From: Priestia koreensis
Lineage (GTDB): Bacteria > Bacillota > Bacilli > Bacillales > Bacillaceae_H
Reading direction: 5' to 3'
DNA length: 64,000 bases
Assembly: GCF_001274935.1 (NCBI RefSeq)
Contig: NZ_LILC01000013.1
Span: 124,001-188,000, forward strand
A program made the position numbers and the translations under genes. Positions 61,657-64,000 of this stretch are shown one piece after another; position 1 is the stretch's first letter, and the number at the start of each line of letters is the position of its first letter. The notes below the pieces were generated by a model, which saw only the letters and a list, made by a program, of their open reading frames with translations, had not been told where the DNA came from and did no database searches.

Positions 61657-62975
61657 TACTGCATGGAATCCAAAAACAACTCCATGCCGGTTAATTTGGA
61701 CAATCCAAATGCATTAATTACTTGGTCGAAATATTGAAGAAGTCCCATCAAATCGTAGGATACTAGTTTGGTTGTAAGATATGATTTGTTAAACCGATAT
61801 TTGTTTTTGTCTGAAAACACAATTCCTTCTCTTCGCACGAACTCACGGAACGAAGTCGTATCGAAGTATAAAACATCGTTACGAATATTGTCCAAATCAA
61901 TGACAATAATCATTTCGTCTAGTTCATTGCTGAGATTCTTCATACATTCAAAATATTCAATAAAGCAGCCCAGTACAGCTGATAAAAATTGCTTTGCATC
62001 GACATATTGAAACTGAAAAAACATTTCTTCATCCACGTAGTTTGACGCATTTTTTTGAATTTCATGAATGACGGATTCAGGAGACGGCTGGTACGGTATC
62101 GGAATGTGAAATTTGGCTGATCCGTTAAAAAATTGCTCCCAGGCAATCGTCCGATCATAGGCATCCATTAAATCCGAATTTCGAAAAACGATGGATTCAG
62201 CTGAATAGGACGCTTTTAAAAAAGGCAGATTCATTGATACAAGTGCGTTTTGCTTGATTGTATATGTCTTTTTTTGCATCGACTTCTTCAAAATATATTG
62301 TTTTAGCTCCTCGGGCTCCAAACGCGACGTTAGTTTTAAATCATATGTAGGAATTAAGTACATGTTGCACATTCCAAAGTGGACATAAGACTTACCGTGG
62401 ACAGGCCACTTTCTGTTGTAGATCGTTAATTCCTTCGTGCAAAACTCCTCCATCTTCCTCATTCTTTCTTCTGACTTCTGATATAACCGGTCAAGATGAT
62501 AGCGATCTTCAATTTCTTTCACAGGAGACGAGCTGCTTCCAATTCTTCTATAAATCTTTCCGTACGAAATATAAGGAGGGTTATTCCCCTCCGGAATCCA
62601 AATAACAAATACGCCGTGATTCGCTTCATTTGGCGGTGTTAAAAATCGTGCTACAATGCGTGGAATAGGGTTTGTCGCATCCTTCAGCATATTGTTAATA
62701 AGCAGTTCATAGCTTTTCTTTTCAATTAAATTGATGGACCGATCTTCCTCATCAATTCCAAAAAACAGCCATCCCCCTATTTCATTTGCGAATGAAGCGA
62801 TGATATTCGGGATTTTTCTACGTACAGTGGGGCTAATCTCCCTTTTATACTCGATCTGATATCCTTCTTCAATCTCATTTTTTTGAATTTGATGGAGGTC
62901 ATCAAAGGTTAATTCATAAATCGTTTTCTTTCTGCCATCCGTTCCGACAAATGGCGAATAATAGGATTCAATCAT
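61656..62975 (-). CDS. AlbA_2/Schlafen-type ATP-binding-like protein
   Basis: A 439-residue protein. Its N-terminal third is an AlbA_2 (divergent AAA-4/Schlafen) domain: EGYQIEYKREISPTVRRKIP, IIASFANEIGGWLFFGIDEE, and PPYISYGKIYRRIGSSSSPV. The remaining 290 residues have no domain I recognise. AlbA_2 proteins include nucleic-acid-binding regulators and RNase-like Schlafen proteins, and some belong to phage-defence systems. It stands alone, with no partner genes beside it. A role in nucleic-acid binding is inference. Confidence 0.75.
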   Translation of the reverse strand: MIESYYSPFVGTDGRKKTIYELTFDDLHQIQKNEIEEGYQIEYKREISPTVRRKIPNIIASFANEIGGWLFFGIDEEDRSINLIEKKSYELLINNMLKDATNPIPRIVARFLTPPNEANHGVFVIWIPEGNNPPYISYGKIYRRIGSSSSPVKEIEDRYHLDRLYQKSEERMRKMEEFCTKELTIYNRKWPVHGKSYVHFGMCNMYLIPTYDLKLTSRLEPEELKQYILKKSMQKKTYTIKQNALVSMNLPFLKASYSAESIVFRNSDLMDAYDRTIAWEQFFNGSAKFHIPIPYQPSPESVIHEIQKNASNYVDEEMFFQFQYVDAKQFLSAVLGCFIEYFECMKNLSNELDEMIIVIDLDNIRNDVLYFDTTSFREFVRREGIVFSDKNKYRFNKSYLTTKLVSYDLMGLLQYFDQVINAFGLSKLTGMELFLDSMQ

Positions 62976-63168
62976 GATTGTCCTCCCTTGTACCAGAACC
63001 TCTATTTCTACATATCAAGTGACATATAATGCGTCATTCTGCTAAATAAAGGAGCCTACAGGCATGTGTATATAAACCATCCGTATCGTTTTTGAGTTTT
63101 TTTGGTTGAGTGTGGATTTCTATATATATATGCAGACAAGTTTTGATCATTTCTCCTATTTCTATTTA

Positions 63169-64000
63169 TTATTGAATTGTTAGATGTTTTGTCGGGTCAT
63201 GTTTGTATTGTTCATAGAATGGCAGCATCGAAGCAATGGTTTCCTTAAAGTCCGGACAACGAATGTGAGAGCCTTTTAAATCCTCCGTTGCCTGTGTGCA
63301 ATCATACTCGGCCTTACATGTAAAATAATCGAGCGCTTCTTTTTCAACGCGAAGCCATTTTCGAACGGTGCTAAGTGAAAGCCCCGTCTTTGCTAAAGCA
63401 AGTGGAAGGACACCCGTTGGTCGGCGATTCAAATACTCCTGCATCATTACCGCATAAATTTCTTTCATCGTATACGGATTTGGGTCTGTTAAATGATACG
63501 TTTTTCCTATTCCACTGTCGACATGTGAAAGATAGAGCGTGGCTTGTAAAATATAATCAACCGGGACGAAATTACCTTGTGCATCTCCTCTTCCTAAATA
63601 CGGAATGATAGGAAAGGATCGTATTTTATCAAAAAGGTTCAGCAAAAAGTAAATACCGTCAAACTTAATGGTTTCACCTGTTTGGGAATCTCCTCTGACG
63701 ATGCCGGGACGAATAATGGTAGTGGGAGAATCGATGGAAATAGACTGAACGAGTTTTTCAGCCTGAAACTTGGTGGATTCGTAATGATTTTTAAAGCGCT
63801 GATTCATCTCAAGCTCTGTTTCGAGTATCGTTCCTTCTCGCGTACCTGACACATATGCGGTGCTGAAGTACGTGTAGCGCTGTAAATGAGGAAGTGTGGA
63901 AACAAACTGATTCACATGTTTTGTCCCGTTGACGTTGATCTCGTATGCAATGTTCTCGGGAACGGCTAAATCATAAACGGCCGCAAGATGAAAGACGTGG
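63169..64000 (-). CDS. SDR/NAD-binding_4 oxidoreductase (partial)
   Basis: The C-terminal part of an extended SDR; the start lies beyond the right edge, and the frame is open to base 64000. Visible features: VFHLAAVYDLAV (strand-4 region), NVNGTKHVNQF, the YFSTAYVSG active-site strand with Tyr/Lys in YESTKFQAEKLV (YxxxK), RPGIVRGDS, and a substrate domain ending in FKETIASMLPFYEQYKHDPT. This is the thioester-reductase/male-sterility-like (NAD_binding_4) branch, which often reduces acyl thioesters or acts on lipids or sugars. Substrate unknown. Confidence 0.85.
   Translation of the reverse strand, partial: HVFHLAAVYDLAVPENIAYEINVNGTKHVNQFVSTLPHLQRYTYFSTAYVSGTREGTILETELEMNQRFKNHYESTKFQAEKLVQSISIDSPTTIIRPGIVRGDSQTGETIKFDGIYFLLNLFDKIRSFPIIPYLGRGDAQGNFVPVDYILQATLYLSHVDSGIGKTYHLTDPNPYTMKEIYAVMMQEYLNRRPTGVLPLALAKTGLSLSTVRKWLRVEKEALDYFTCKAEYDCTQATEDLKGSHIRCPDFKETIASMLPFYEQYKHDPTKHLTIQ

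Noticed and set aside
1..64000. CRISPR arrays, tRNA or rRNA genes, insertion sequences
   Set aside because: No regularly spaced repeats, cloverleaf-like sequences, rRNA-like stretches or transposase genes were recognised on either strand.

Overview
The window looks like a chromosomal segment of a low-to-moderate GC Gram-positive spore-former of the Bacillaceae (Bacillus sensu lato). The evidence is consistent: strong AGGAGG-type ribosome binding sites, TTG/GTG starts, consensus sigma-A promoters, a T-box in front of trpS, a c-di-AMP (ydaO-yuaA) riboswitch, and many families typical of the group (YhfW-like Rieske-type oxidoreductase, DUF3231, YdbS/YdbT, CamS, VanZ, BstA/YfiT-type DinB, DUF1659/DUF2922/YvrJ, FbpA-like small protein). 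I cannot name the species. No rRNA, tRNA, CRISPR array, transposase or prophage module was seen. This is ordinary, densely packed chromosome with many single-gene and two-gene units separated by shared bidirectional terminators.

Layout. 1-4 kb: end of a FAD oxidoreductase, DUF3231, DinB, a methyltransferase and trpS with its T-box. 4-7.6 kb: a c-di-AMP riboswitch driving a two-CBS-domain protein, a divergent DAACS carrier, NUDIX and GrpB proteins. 7.7-13 kb: a small membrane peptide, an SdpR/SdpI regulator-immunity pair with a visible palindromic operator, an antibiotic-type ABC-F protein with an attenuator leader and a candidate leader peptide, and GNATs. 13-24 kb: class B PBP, uppP, a canonical glutamate-type symporter, a DnaJ-type zinc mini-protein, ydbST, an MFS exporter, CamS. 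24-35 kb: VanZ, DinB/BstA, CstR plus a cysteine-less rhodanese, TVP38, the sulfate importer (cysA-cysW-cysT-sbp), an FbpA-like peptide, an esterase, an SLH-domain amidase and TetR. 35-46 kb: an RND pump with tandem operators, HxlR/aldo-keto reductase, NUDIX, a BaeS-like two-component system, a FusB-like EF-G-binding protein, small genes and an SMP-30 lactonase. 46-56 kb: GNATs, azlCD, PaiB-like, a Fur-like mini-regulator, a NarL-type two-component system, glutamate racemase and an amino-acid ABC importer. 56-64 kb: small membrane proteins, a phosphotransferase with a coupled upstream peptide, the DUF1659/DUF2922/YvrJ trio, a soluble chemotaxis transducer, an AlbA_2/Schlafen-type protein and part of an SDR.

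Functional themes are cell-envelope maintenance and antimicrobial defence (PBP, UppP, amidase, RND pump, ABC-F, FusB-like, SdpI, YdbST), sulfur acquisition and sulfide sensing (sulfate ABC transporter, CstR/rhodanese, BstA), and many single acetyltransferases. Reading between the long ORFs recovered about ten small genes with good ribosome binding sites. The most noteworthy points are the c-di-AMP riboswitch in front of a CBS protein, the attenuator leader of the ABC-F gene, the CstR/inactive-rhodanese pair, the DUF1659/DUF2922/YvrJ trio and several undescribed small proteins.
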